A stretch of DNA of 64,000 nucleotides from Cytobacillus firmus (GCF_023715565.1 NZ_JAMBOJ010000011.1:31034-95033), one strand, 5' to 3'. Positions 42,791 through 49,967 are shown, counted from the first letter of the stretch. Notes: generated from the sequence alone by a model not told the origin. Program-made: numbers and translations.

Positions 42791-43390
42791 ATGAAATTCT
42801 CTTTACTTGAAAATGGTGTTGATTCATTAAAAGCAGCTTTTAATTCTCTAGATAATGCTAGATATCTGGATGAAGGAAGTGACCACCATATAAAAGATGC
42901 TACTCTTTCCTTAAATCATGCAAATGAAATTTTGTTTAAATATTTATTAAAACAGAAGCATGATTTTCTAATCTTTAGCGACATTTCTGCTTATATGCAA
43001 GCAAAAGCCATAATGATAAAAGAAAATAAATCAACAGTGTTTGAAGCAAAACCCAATTTAAAAACTGTTTCACTTCATGAAGCTATACGAAGGCTGTTTT
43101 TACTTTGTGACATTGAGGTTCCCGAAAACTTAAGAACTTCATTGGACAACCTAACCAAAAAACGCAATGAGATCATGCATTATGCTCTGGAAATGAACGA
43201 AGAAGAATATCAAACTTTTATTGAAGACCTCAAGAATTGTTACGAATTAACAATTCATTTCTTTTCTCAGCATTTTGATGATTTTGAGAGATTATTTGAT
43301 ATTGCAAGGTTTGAATATTCATTTGAACCTGATGTTGAGGCAATGGCTGATGATTCCTACTCTGATTGGCTTGCTGAACAAGATAGTTAA
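42791..43390 (+). CDS. HEPN-like moron (candidate RNase toxin)
   Basis: 199 residues, all-helical. LKAAFNSLDNARYLDEGSDH, SLNHANEILFKYLLKQKHDF and LTKKRNEIMHYALEM form the HEPN pattern; RNEIMH is the Rx4H catalytic motif of HEPN ribonucleases. The tail is acidic (EPDVEAMADDSYSDWLAEQD). Alone on the plus strand within the early minus-strand operon, with AAGGGAGGTG and its own terminator, which indicates expression in the lysogen. No partner antitoxin (MNT) gene is adjacent, so a stand-alone abortive-infection-type effector is the best guess. Confidence 0.72.
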   Translation: MKFSLLENGVDSLKAAFNSLDNARYLDEGSDHHIKDATLSLNHANEILFKYLLKQKHDFLIFSDISAYMQAKAIMIKENKSTVFEAKPNLKTVSLHEAIRRLFLLCDIEVPENLRTSLDNLTKKRNEIMHYALEMNEEEYQTFIEDLKNCYELTIHFFSQHFDDFERLFDIARFEYSFEPDVEAMADDSYSDWLAEQDS

Positions 43391-43416
43391 AGGTCATCAT
43401 TTTGATGATCTTTTAA
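43391..43416 (+). terminator. Terminator of the HEPN-like gene
   Basis: GGTCATCATTTTGATGATC followed by TTTTAATTT on the plus strand. Confidence 0.75.
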
Positions 43417-43444
43417 TTTAGAAACATAATACAAATTTTGTTTA

Positions 43445-43504
43445 TTAAAACGGCAACTCTTCAGGCGCCGGGCCTTTTGTAAATGGTTTTTTACTAGTTT
43501 CCAA
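43445..43504 (-). CDS. 19-residue micro-ORF ending in an SSB-like tail
   Basis: TTG at 43504 with GGGGG (43516-43512) 7 nt upstream, reading METSKKPFTKGPAPEELPF, stop TAA TAA. The last residues PEELPF resemble the acidic-LPF tip of SSB proteins. It begins 11 bp after the stop of the QLSLF gene on the same strand. Either a translated SSB-tail peptide or the relict 3' end of a deleted phage ssb; the intact ribosome site and start argue for translation. Confidence 0.5.
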   Translation of the reverse strand: METSKKPFTKGPAPEELPF

Positions 43505-43515
43505 ACCTGCACCCC

Positions 43516-44022
43516 CTAAAAGAGCGATAATTGCTCATATCCGTTAAACTCCTGTACATCTTCTGTATAAATGTGATCGTTTTCCTCAAATTCGAGAACC
43601 ATTTCCTCGCTTATCTGCTCATTCTCTTCTGTGACTTCAACAAACCCTGTAAACCAATGGAGGAGATAGCAGCCACCGCACCTATTGAGCTCCCGATCAT
43701 GAAAGAAATAGGCATGTGTGTCCTTGGGCTCTATATAGTATTCTTTCAGCTCGGTAGACTGATAACCTTGCTTCCTCCAAATGAGGGATGCCTTATACAC
43801 TTTTTCCGGATCCAACTCAATCTTCCTGACCTCTGGTTCTTCAGGCCAAATCTCCTCTTCACAAATGGCAAACATATTTGCTTCGTAGCATCCTGTATGG
43901 GCATTTTTGTTAGGGAATTTCGACACATAATAGTAACTTGATCCGTTCGGAAAGAGATAATAACTTTTCCCCTTAGCCAGGACGGCCGATTGGCTATCAT
44001 CCAAACAAATGCCCTGCAGCAT
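43516..44022 (-). CDS. Phage early protein with a C-terminal sliding-clamp motif
   Basis: 168 residues from ATG 44022 (AAGGGAG, 5 nt spacing); the in-frame extension to 44073 lies inside the upstream gene. Soluble, strand-rich: KGKSYYLFPNGSSYYYVSKF, ELNRCGGCYLLHWFTGFVEV. It ends GYEQLSLF, where QLSLF at the very C-terminus equals the optimal clamp-binding pentapeptide. Function unknown; a clamp-targeted role in phage replication is inferred. Confidence 0.7.
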   Translation of the reverse strand: MLQGICLDDSQSAVLAKGKSYYLFPNGSSYYYVSKFPNKNAHTGCYEANMFAICEEEIWPEEPEVRKIELDPEKVYKASLIWRKQGYQSTELKEYYIEPKDTHAYFFHDRELNRCGGCYLLHWFTGFVEVTEENEQISEEMVLEFEENDHIYTEDVQEFNGYEQLSLF

Positions 44023-44032
44023 GGTAACTCCC

Positions 44033-44470
44033 TTATCTTCTGACCGTTCTTTTATGGACAGAGCGCTTTGCACCTTTCTTCACAGCCTTTCTTTTCAGCT
44101 TTTTCAATTTATCCAGTTCGATGAATCCAAGATTCTCGTCATACGATATAACAGAAAGCCGGTATAGATAGAGCCTATCGAACCACTTTCGCTTTAGCTT
44201 AAAGGCCTCTGCCTCCACTCCCTTAACATCGATAACTTCAATGGATCCATCCAAATGCTTCACTTCAAAATCCGCAATGTATTCCACTTTCCTGATAGTT
44301 CTTCCGTTCTTTTTAAATCCTTCCTGGAGCAAGTACCGTGGCTGCAGTTTGAAGGATTTTATTTGCTTGGCCTGTTTCAGCCATTTCAGCTGCTCGTAAT
44401 ATTTTGACTCAGCCAGGCTGTCAAACTTGTGGCCGTCGAGCATTGTGATCTTGTTGCCATACTTGCTCAT
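44033..44470 (-). CDS. DUF1064 endonuclease-like protein
   Basis: 145 residues: GHKFDSLAESKYYEQLKWLK, RKVEYIADFEVKHLDG and IEVIDVKGVEAEAFKLKRKW carry the E..D..(D)xK pattern of restriction-endonuclease-like folds; DUF1064 genes occur in phage replication modules and may resolve junctions. ATG 44470 overlaps the stop of the preceding small gene (ATGA). Confidence 0.82.
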   Translation of the reverse strand: MSKYGNKITMLDGHKFDSLAESKYYEQLKWLKQAKQIKSFKLQPRYLLQEGFKKNGRTIRKVEYIADFEVKHLDGSIEVIDVKGVEAEAFKLKRKWFDRLYLYRLSVISYDENLGFIELDKLKKLKRKAVKKGAKRSVHKRTVRR

Positions 44471-44640
44471 TTCCTATCCTTCAACTCCATTTTCAGTTGG
44501 TCTTCATCCGGCTCATTCTTGAGCTTCTCGAGCTTTCTTTCAAAAACGGGACCTATCCCCTTCGCGATGCTCTTTTTGCTCCTCAGTGGCCGATTGCAAG
44601 CCGGACAAATGAATATTTTCAGTTGGTTCATAGCTTCCAA
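44467..44640 (-). CDS. 57-residue CxxC phage protein
   Basis: TTG 44640 with AGGAGG 7 nt upstream; in frame with ATG 44631 (MNQLKIFICPACNRPLRSKK). CPAC could be half a zinc site; the rest is basic and helical. Its stop overlaps the DUF1064 start. It overlaps the 65-residue gene (44540-44737) by about 100 bp in another frame, so the end of one of them is uncertain. Confidence 0.6.
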   Translation of the reverse strand: MEAMNQLKIFICPACNRPLRSKKSIAKGIGPVFERKLEKLKNEPDEDQLKMELKDRK

Positions 44641-44737
44641 GTGCTATCCTCCTTCTCAATTCTCTATGAGCCGCATCCTTATCCTCGTATCTTGCTATGT
44701 AGAGTAACTGCCCCAAGGTTGCGGTTTTAAGATTCAT
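44540..44737 (-). CDS. 65-residue phage protein
   Basis: ATG 44737 overlaps the stop of the zinc-ribbon gene (ATGA). MNLKTATLGQLLYIARYEDK..AAHRELRRRIAL is a compact helical unit; the second half (EPTENIHLSGLQSATEEQ) is polar and lies over the 57-residue gene. Function unknown. Confidence 0.55.
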   Translation of the reverse strand: MNLKTATLGQLLYIARYEDKDAAHRELRRRIALGSYEPTENIHLSGLQSATEEQKEHREGDRSRF

Positions 44738-44955
44738 ATGGCGTTGTGCTTTAGTGAATAGCATTTAACACATGGCCCCTCCACGTAGTAATAGTTGGGC
44801 TTTCCGCAATCCCTGCAAGTTTTAGAGTAAGTATTCCAGCGACGATTGCAGTCTCTGCATTCAAGCAGCAATATGTCATTGCGATGGCTTATCACCGTAC
44901 CCTTAGCCCGACATTTTGGACAACGTGTAGCAGGCTTAACATTCTTGATGTCCAT
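44734..44955 (-). CDS. Zinc-ribbon phage protein
   Basis: 73 residues from ATG 44955 (AAAGGAG, 8 nt). Three CxxC pairs: RCPKCRAKGTV, LECRDCNRRW, KTCRDCGKPNYY, plus PCVKC; two treble-clef/ribbon sites are likely. Possibly nucleic-acid binding in early gene control. Confidence 0.72.
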   Translation of the reverse strand: MDIKNVKPATRCPKCRAKGTVISHRNDILLLECRDCNRRWNTYSKTCRDCGKPNYYYVEGPCVKCYSLKHNAI

Positions 44956-44969
44956 TTTCATTACTCCTT

Positions 44970-45164
44970 TCAGTACCAAGTGTTTTCTGTAGCTTCCGTA
45001 TCAAATTCTCGAAAAGATGCCAGAACAAGTTCATATTTCAGTTCTTCGTAATCGCAGTCATGAATGCTCTTGCCAGACTGTGCTTTAGAAATATTCAATT
45101 CTGCTAATCTCTTGATGAGGATATTCCTTTTTTGCTGGATAACGGACTCATAAAGGATCCCCAT
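44970..45164 (-). CDS. Small basic phage protein (FbpA-like)
   Basis: 64 residues: MGILYESVIQQKRNILIKRL, then a YEELKYELVLASFRE helix. The V..QK...LI.RL pattern is like Fur-regulated basic protein A-type proteins frequent in Bacillus phages. Function unknown. Confidence 0.6.
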   Translation of the reverse strand: MGILYESVIQQKRNILIKRLAELNISKAQSGKSIHDCDYEELKYELVLASFREFDTEATENTWY

Positions 45165-45168
45165 GGTT

Positions 45169-46122
45169 TCAGCTCCCTGATTTCAATTTTTTTAGTTTTT
45201 CCTGTAATTCAGCCTTTTTCTTAGCTTTGTCATCCTCGTTATTCTGCGATGTTTGCTGTTTAGGCTGGTTAGATTCATCAAACCAATCTGGCAGCATTTC
45301 CGTCCGTATCGGCTTTGACCGCCTGCCTTTTGGTTGATAAGAATTATTTGGTTTAAATGGCTTAATATTTTTTGCTGCTTCTTTGGCCTGATCCCTGGCG
45401 ATTAAGGCTTTGTATTGGTCTGTAATGTATTTCTCACAATAACCAAAGACTTTAATTGCTCCATCAGGCTGACGCTCCCTGTATTCCTCAAAACATTGTT
45501 CAAGCAATTTGATTGTTTGTGGCAACGGCATACCACGGGCGACAATCCGGGCGATTGCTTCATAGTCTTTAGTTGAAGGATAGGCAGTGCGTCCCTCTAG
45601 CATCGTTCGTAACTCTATGAATCTTTCAGCGATTATATCCACTGGGTCATTTTCTTTAGTAATAGTAATAGTAGTATTATTTATCTTTGTAATATCTTTA
45701 TTAGAGTGGACACTTTTGTCCACATGACTGGTCATTTCTGTCCACTCTGGACTGGACGTTTTTGACCGGTCTCCGTCAGACTGGACATTTTTGTCCACTC
45801 TCTCTTTGTTGTATTTTTTGGAGTTTTTCACAGTCAAAATGTAGCCATAAGGAGCTCGGGTGATCTTTATATAGCCATGAGCTTCCAGATCATCCAGCCA
45901 CCTCTGTACAGTCCTTTCACTAACTCCAAATGGTTCAGCAAGCTCAGCACGTTTTAATGGCTTATTTCCTAACACGATGCCCCAGGTTACTCCATCACGT
46001 TCAATCTCTTTGGTTGTGGAGCTGACGCACCAGAGAAATAGCCACAATGCTGATCCTATCTTTTTGTAATGTTCCGGCTCTAATAATCCTGAATAAGTTG
46101 GAAATGGATAACTTTCGGGCAC
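45169..46122 (-). CDS. Phage replication initiator (winged-helix, DnaD-like)
   Basis: 317 residues from GTG 46122 (AGGTGAT upstream). N-terminal winged helix (KPLKRAELAEPFGVSERTVQ, RWLDDLEAHGYIKITRAPYG), a variable middle encoded by origin-like DNA repeats, a DnaD-like helical block (DYEAIARIVARGMPLPQTIK), and a basic C-terminus. By analogy with lambda O and Bacillus phage initiators it would bind the repeats inside its own gene and load the helicase. Confidence 0.8.
   Translation of the reverse strand: MPESYPFPTYSGLLEPEHYKKIGSALWLFLWCVSSTTKEIERDGVTWGIVLGNKPLKRAELAEPFGVSERTVQRWLDDLEAHGYIKITRAPYGYILTVKNSKKYNKERVDKNVQSDGDRSKTSSPEWTEMTSHVDKSVHSNKDITKINNTTITITKENDPVDIIAERFIELRTMLEGRTAYPSTKDYEAIARIVARGMPLPQTIKLLEQCFEEYRERQPDGAIKVFGYCEKYITDQYKALIARDQAKEAAKNIKPFKPNNSYQPKGRRSKPIRTEMLPDWFDESNQPKQQTSQNNEDDKAKKKAELQEKLKKLKSGS
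45661..45800. repeat. Iteron-like repeats plus AT-rich tract: putative phage replication origin
   Basis: Four related 18-bp units, each an imperfect palindrome: GTGGACACTTTTGTCCAC (45706-45723), CTGGTCATTTCTGTCCAC (45728-45745), CTGGACGTTTTTGACCGG (45752-45769), CTGGACATTTTTGTCCAC (45781-45798). On one side is an AT-rich run (45661-45703) suited to strand opening. They lie in the non-conserved middle of the initiator gene, the usual place for such origins. Confidence 0.72.
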
Positions 46123-46130
46123 CGTATCAC

Positions 46131-46289
46131 CTAATTTCTAATGCATATTGCCATTCTGTTTTTAACACCTTTTATCGTATAATCCGGATATCGACGCATA
46201 TACTGTAGGACAAGCTTTTTCAAATGTTCCTTATCCTTAGCCTCCTCCCAGATCCACTCTGGAAGGAGGACATTTGTTTTGTTATGCAT
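46131..46289 (-). CDS. 52-residue basic phage protein
   Basis: ATG 46289 overlaps the end of recT in another frame. MHNKTNVLLPEWIWEEAKDK..LKKLVLQYMRRYPDYTIKGV; basic, helical, ends at TAG just before the initiator's ribosome site. No strong ribosome site of its own; probably coupled to recT. Confidence 0.6.
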   Translation of the reverse strand: MHNKTNVLLPEWIWEEAKDKEHLKKLVLQYMRRYPDYTIKGVKNRMAICIRN

Positions 46290-47217
46290 CTTCGAAATCT
46301 ATGTCCATAGAATCTTCTGCGGACATCTTCTTATTATTCTTGTTATTCTTTTTCTTCTTAGGGTCTGCATCGATGATCTCAGGTTCATCATTGGCTGCAG
46401 GCTCCTCTTGCTCTTGTGAATCAAAGGGGATAGGCTCCTCATATTCATTGGCCTCATCTGTAATATCCTTCAATTCACGTTCCTGCTCGTCCTCTGTGAA
46501 AGCCTTTTGCATATCGATAGATAAGATGCCCCATTTGCCTAACATGTTCCTCAGAACCGTTTTCATAGCCATAGCATCGTAATCGGAACGCCAGACATTA
46601 TTGAGAGACTTTTTATCCTTTGCCTTGTTGTGCTTTATCCTGTGTACCTCTACCTCATCCCGGGTCCAGTACACTGTCTTTTCAAAGCCGTTAACCAATT
46701 TGAAGTATCCACAATAACCGATGACTTTATCACTCTTCTTAGCATCCAAATCAAGGTCAATTTCCTCCGTCAGGCGATTCCACTTAAGGAGCTCCCCTTC
46801 ATAAACAGGGATAACATTAATGGCCTTATACTGCCCACTTCTTAATGCCAACTGAATATAGCCTTTATAGCCCAGCTGGAACTGTGCTGCCTTATGCCCC
46901 TTCTTTGAATCATAGAAGGCAACGATCCAGGCATACCCTAAGTTTTTATCAACCGGAAGGTCGAGAGAGGCAGCAACCATTGCACTCGAGACAATGGACA
47001 TCGGCTCTGCTTCTCTCAGTCCAACATCACCGTTATATAAGTTAAGGACAGATGCCATGAATTGTGGCGCCTTTTTTGCTAATACCTGTTCGAATTTCTT
47101 TTGCATAGTAGGTGTATTCAGTAAGCCTTTAAGACCAAGAGACTGGGCAGAAACTTGCTTAGCTGCCATCTCTTGTTTATTGGCTAATTGATTTTTTAAA
47201 GCCGAATTTGTTGCCAT
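46282..47217 (-). CDS. recT: RecT single-strand annealing protein
   Basis: 311 residues. Promotes annealing of phage DNA ends together with the exonuclease encoded just upstream. RecT core: AEPMSIVSSAMVAASLDLPV, GYAWIVAFYDSKKGHKAAQF, QLGYKGYIQLALRSGQYKAI, then an acidic, Lys-rich tail. ATG abuts the exonuclease stop. Confidence 0.95.
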   Translation of the reverse strand: MATNSALKNQLANKQEMAAKQVSAQSLGLKGLLNTPTMQKKFEQVLAKKAPQFMASVLNLYNGDVGLREAEPMSIVSSAMVAASLDLPVDKNLGYAWIVAFYDSKKGHKAAQFQLGYKGYIQLALRSGQYKAINVIPVYEGELLKWNRLTEEIDLDLDAKKSDKVIGYCGYFKLVNGFEKTVYWTRDEVEVHRIKHNKAKDKKSLNNVWRSDYDAMAMKTVLRNMLGKWGILSIDMQKAFTEDEQERELKDITDEANEYEEPIPFDSQEQEEPAANDEPEIIDADPKKKKNNKNNKKMSAEDSMDIDFEDA

Positions 47218-48158
47218 TAGTTAATCTCCTTTACAGCAAATATTCGGAAAGAGGATTCTTTCAGCACCTCTTTGTAAATGTCCGGGAACTTCTCTTTAAG
47301 AGCCTTGGAATCAACACTATTTCTGCTCTGATTCTTCCAAGTGACCACAAATTGGTCTGTAATACCTGTTTCAGCATCCTTTAGTTCCGCTTTAATCTTG
47401 TTTTCAATTTCCGTCTTGGCTGTTTTAATGAGCTTTTCATCTGATTTCACTTTCTCGTATTGAACAAACAACTCTTTAAAATCAGACGGAAGAACAATTT
47501 CTTTATCTTTTTCTGCACGATCGTACTTTTCTTTCAGATACTGCTCCGCTGCACTGGATCCATCCAACTCAGGAGCATGCCCTTGCTGAACGTGATATTC
47601 CCAGAAGTGTTTTTCAGCATTGAAGATCATATCGATGAGCTCCTGGTCCCGCTCAACTTCTTTCCAGATGAACTTGTTTCCGCCGACAAGAACTGCGATA
47701 TAACCTTTTTCCTTATCTGTGACACCAAGATAATGCTGGACTTGAACAAGGTAACTGGCGGGGATCTCTTCGCCTTCCCACTCTTTAGCCAGATAAGCGC
47801 TAGCTGTTTTGCATTCCAGAATCGCTGATTCCCCGACGATCAACCGGTCCACATTAGCTTTAATAAAAGGATGTTCCTTATGGCTATACATGAAATTTGT
47901 ACGGCGTACTTTTTTACCTGTACGCTTTTCGAATTCCTTGGCAATTACATTCTCCATTTCGTTGCCCCAGTAAATGGCTTCATTATCAATTTCCTGAGGC
48001 TCCACCTGGCCTGTTTTTTCTAACCAAAGCTCAAAAGCAGTGCGGTATTTATTTACTCCTAGGATGATTCCTGCATCACTTCCGCCGATTCCCTTTGCAC
48101 GTTCTTGCATCCATTCATAACGGCTCATTTCTTTAGTAGATACTGCATTAATGGCCAC
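47217..48158 (-). CDS. yqaJ: YqaJ-type viral recombinase (5'-3' exonuclease)
   Basis: 313 residues, lambda-exonuclease fold: GIGGSDAGIILGVNKYRTAF, WGNEMENVIAKEFEKRTGKK, and the catalytic IVGESAILECKTASAYLAKE. Supplies single strands to RecT. AGGGAGG precedes ATG 48158. Confidence 0.94.
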   Translation of the reverse strand: MAINAVSTKEMSRYEWMQERAKGIGGSDAGIILGVNKYRTAFELWLEKTGQVEPQEIDNEAIYWGNEMENVIAKEFEKRTGKKVRRTNFMYSHKEHPFIKANVDRLIVGESAILECKTASAYLAKEWEGEEIPASYLVQVQHYLGVTDKEKGYIAVLVGGNKFIWKEVERDQELIDMIFNAEKHFWEYHVQQGHAPELDGSSAAEQYLKEKYDRAEKDKEIVLPSDFKELFVQYEKVKSDEKLIKTAKTEIENKIKAELKDAETGITDQFVVTWKNQSRNSVDSKALKEKFPDIYKEVLKESSFRIFAVKEIN

Positions 48159-48209
48159 TATTAAGTCCTCCCTTTACCGCCATCAGGCAATGTGCTATGA
48201 TGACGGTAC

Positions 48210-48255
48210 TATAATGTTTCAAATATCGGACTCCTGCTCCCAACAGGAGTCTTTT
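48210..48255 (+). terminator. Plus-strand TATAAT and terminator hairpin opposite the early operon
   Basis: TATAAT at 48210-48215 and, 15 bp on, ACTCCTGCTCCCAACAGGAGT followed by CTTTTTC (48230-48255). The T run is on the plus strand although neighbouring genes read minus. Confidence 0.5.
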
Positions 48256-48462
48256 TCATGCCGTTTTAAATTCAAATTCCATGACTTCTGTTAAGTACCG
48301 CTCCAAGTTATCCCTTAAGATGATTTCACCGTCATATTCCACAATGTCGTCACCTTCAAGGATTTCGACGCCAAAATAATCGATTCCAGAATGTTCCGGC
48401 TGGGCAAGCATATTCGGAAAGCCCGTCCGCTGAATTCGGTTCACGGTAGGATGATCCATCAT
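48256..48462 (-). CDS. yqaI: YqaI-like phage protein
   Basis: 68 residues: IDYFGVEILEGDDIVEYDGE, IILRDNLERYLTEVMEFEFK match the YqaI protein of the B. subtilis skin element in length and in the GEIILR-NLERYL block. Role unknown; lies before the recombination genes. GAGGAGG precedes the ATG. Confidence 0.82.
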   Translation of the reverse strand: MMDHPTVNRIQRTGFPNMLAQPEHSGIDYFGVEILEGDDIVEYDGEIILRDNLERYLTEVMEFEFKTA

Positions 48463-48500
48463 GTATCCTCCTCTCTATGTATTTGGTGCTTTGTTCACAC

Positions 48501-48560
48501 CGCGATAAGCCGAAACGTAAGAGGGGTGGGGGTGGTAGATATCCGCTCCGACTTATCGCG
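48501..48560. repeat. Inverted repeat with G-rich loop
   Basis: CGCGATAAG (48501-48509) and CTTATCGCG (48552-48560), separated by 42 bp that include GAGGGGTGGGGGTGG. In the untranslated stretch between the small membrane peptide and yqaI; perhaps an RNA structure or DNA-binding site. Confidence 0.5.
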
Positions 48561-48653
48561 ACAGGAACAAAGGTTCTTGCCGCCCAATCCTATTGGTGAT
48601 AGAATAGATTTATATCCTGGTGTTGAGTGAGTGGCAGTTAGCTGTGCAAGAGC

Positions 48654-48758
48654 TTACTGCTTTTCTTTTTGTTCTGATGTAAAATCTCCAATCAAGATCC
48701 CCATAATTAAGACAAAATAAGTTGCACATATCATTGCTAGTACATAACCTAAATCCAC
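48654..48758 (-). CDS. 34-residue membrane peptide
   Basis: GTG 48758, AAAGGAGG 8 nt upstream. MDLGYVLAMICATYFVLIMG then ILIGDFTSEQKEKQ: one membrane helix and a charged tail. It follows the 35-residue gene, whose stop overlaps its ribosome site. Function unknown. Confidence 0.6.
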   Translation of the reverse strand: MDLGYVLAMICATYFVLIMGILIGDFTSEQKEKQ

Positions 48759-48761
48759 TGA

Positions 48762-48869
48762 TTAACCCTCCTTTGGAACGCTGATTCTTACAGCCCAATC
48801 AATCTTTACTCCCTTGCTTTTCCACTTCTTAATTAAGTGTTCCAGCCTTTCTCTCTTGGTTAAATCCAT
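48762..48869 (-). CDS. 35-residue basic phage peptide
   Basis: ATG 48869, TAGGAGGG with 8 nt spacing. MDLTKRERLEHLIKKWKSKG..VKIDWAVRISVPKEG. The start overlaps the end of the Xre gene. Function unknown. Confidence 0.6.
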   Translation of the reverse strand: MDLTKRERLEHLIKKWKSKGVKIDWAVRISVPKEG

Positions 48870-49123
48870 GTGATAAACCCTCCTATTAATGGCATTAACT
48901 GCTGTAGTATCAACACTGGATCCACACCTGTCACGATCGCACAAGCAACATCTTTGGCTGCTGTTACATCTGTCCATCTGATTAAAGTTGTGACATCCAG
49001 AGTTTTTTTATCTGATTCGAATTTTGAAATACAACTCCGTGAACGATGAAGCTTTTCTGCAATTTCCTCTTGTGTAAGTCCTGCTCGCTCCCGACATGCT
49101 TTCAAGACTGCGCCGAAAGTCAC
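48860..49123 (-). CDS. Xre-family HTH regulator
   Basis: 87 residues: helix-turn-helix MTFGAVLKACRERAGLTQEE..IAEKLHRSRSCISKFESDKK in the first 60, then a hydrophobic end (PVLILQQLMPLIGGFITW). Early-region regulator. AGGGAGGG precedes ATG 49123. Confidence 0.88.
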   Translation of the reverse strand: MTFGAVLKACRERAGLTQEEIAEKLHRSRSCISKFESDKKTLDVTTLIRWTDVTAAKDVACAIVTGVDPVLILQQLMPLIGGFITWI

Positions 49124-49151
49124 TTCTCTTACCCTCCCTTCATGTTCTAAC

Positions 49152-49175
49152 TTGGAACCGTTCCACTATGGAACC
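49152..49175. promoter_or_regulatory. Inverted repeat upstream of the early Xre gene
   Basis: TTGGAACCGTTCCA followed by CTATGGAACC: a palindrome GGAACCGTTCC with an additional half-site 8 bp on, 30-50 bp before the start codon. Suitable as an operator for the adjacent regulator. Confidence 0.45.
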
Positions 49176-49265
49176 CATTTTTTACTAGTTTGCTATTAAA
49201 ATATATTTATGAAGGAAGTGCACCGAATCTTTTGGGCCTGGCAGCTTCGTTCGGTGCCTTCGCTC

Positions 49266-49967
49266 TCATGAAACTTTTCTAGGAATCCAATTCTCTATGT
49301 AGCGTAGAGCTGACTGCAGCTCCTTACGCTTGACGTCTTTGTAGCTGGCAACACCTAAACGATCTTTAATCTCACGGTGGAGTTCCCTGAATAGCCTTGG
49401 CCGGACTTTAGGGTCACTCTCAACCTGGTAAACTTTCTGAGCAATTCCTTTTTGCAATCGGCGCTGTTCGCCACTGGTAAGAGTGATTTGCTCCTCAACT
49501 TTGTGATCAATTTCATGCATAAGTTTTTTGATTTCTTGCTGTTCAGCTTTTATTGTTTGGGTATCTTCCACAAGATCGGCTGTTGTTCTTAGGACAGTGA
49601 CAAGGGCCTGATCTTTTGATAAAGGAACGACATTTTCTTTAATCGTGTAGTATTCATCAACAAGCATTTCGTAAGCATCCCATGCCTGGTCAGTATTTAA
49701 TGATTTGGCATGAAGCCAAGCTCCTTTTTCTGTCCAGAGGTAAAGAATTGATGTGAATTTCAGGCTGTCGTCAAATTGACGCGACCCTTTGAATTCTCTT
49801 AAGTCTTCACCCGATAAAGCAAAATAGTGCTTACCTTGCTCATACCGACCTGCATTTCGTTGGAAATTACGATTAATAATTTTTGCATCAGTACCGAAGG
49901 ATTCCGCCAGCTGGATAGTGGTTAATACTCTCTTTCCTTCCTGGCTAATGGGTTGTAGTTGATTCAT
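49266..49967 (-). CDS. ORF6N/ORF6C phage antirepressor
   Basis: 233 residues. N-terminal ORF6N DNA-binding domain (KRVLTTIQLAESFGTDAKII..GKHYFALSGEDLREFK, LYLWTEKGAWLHAKSL) and C-terminal ORF6C domain (RRLQKGIAQKVYQVESDPKV..LFRELHREIKDRLGVASYKD). Such proteins relieve repression when induced. Confidence 0.92.
   Translation of the reverse strand: MNQLQPISQEGKRVLTTIQLAESFGTDAKIINRNFQRNAGRYEQGKHYFALSGEDLREFKGSRQFDDSLKFTSILYLWTEKGAWLHAKSLNTDQAWDAYEMLVDEYYTIKENVVPLSKDQALVTVLRTTADLVEDTQTIKAEQQEIKKLMHEIDHKVEEQITLTSGEQRRLQKGIAQKVYQVESDPKVRPRLFRELHREIKDRLGVASYKDVKRKELQSALRYIENWIPRKVS

Noticed and set aside
48501..48560. G-quadruplex in the GGGGTGGGGGTGG loop
   Set aside because: Only two runs of at least three G in range; a stable intramolecular quadruplex is not supported.
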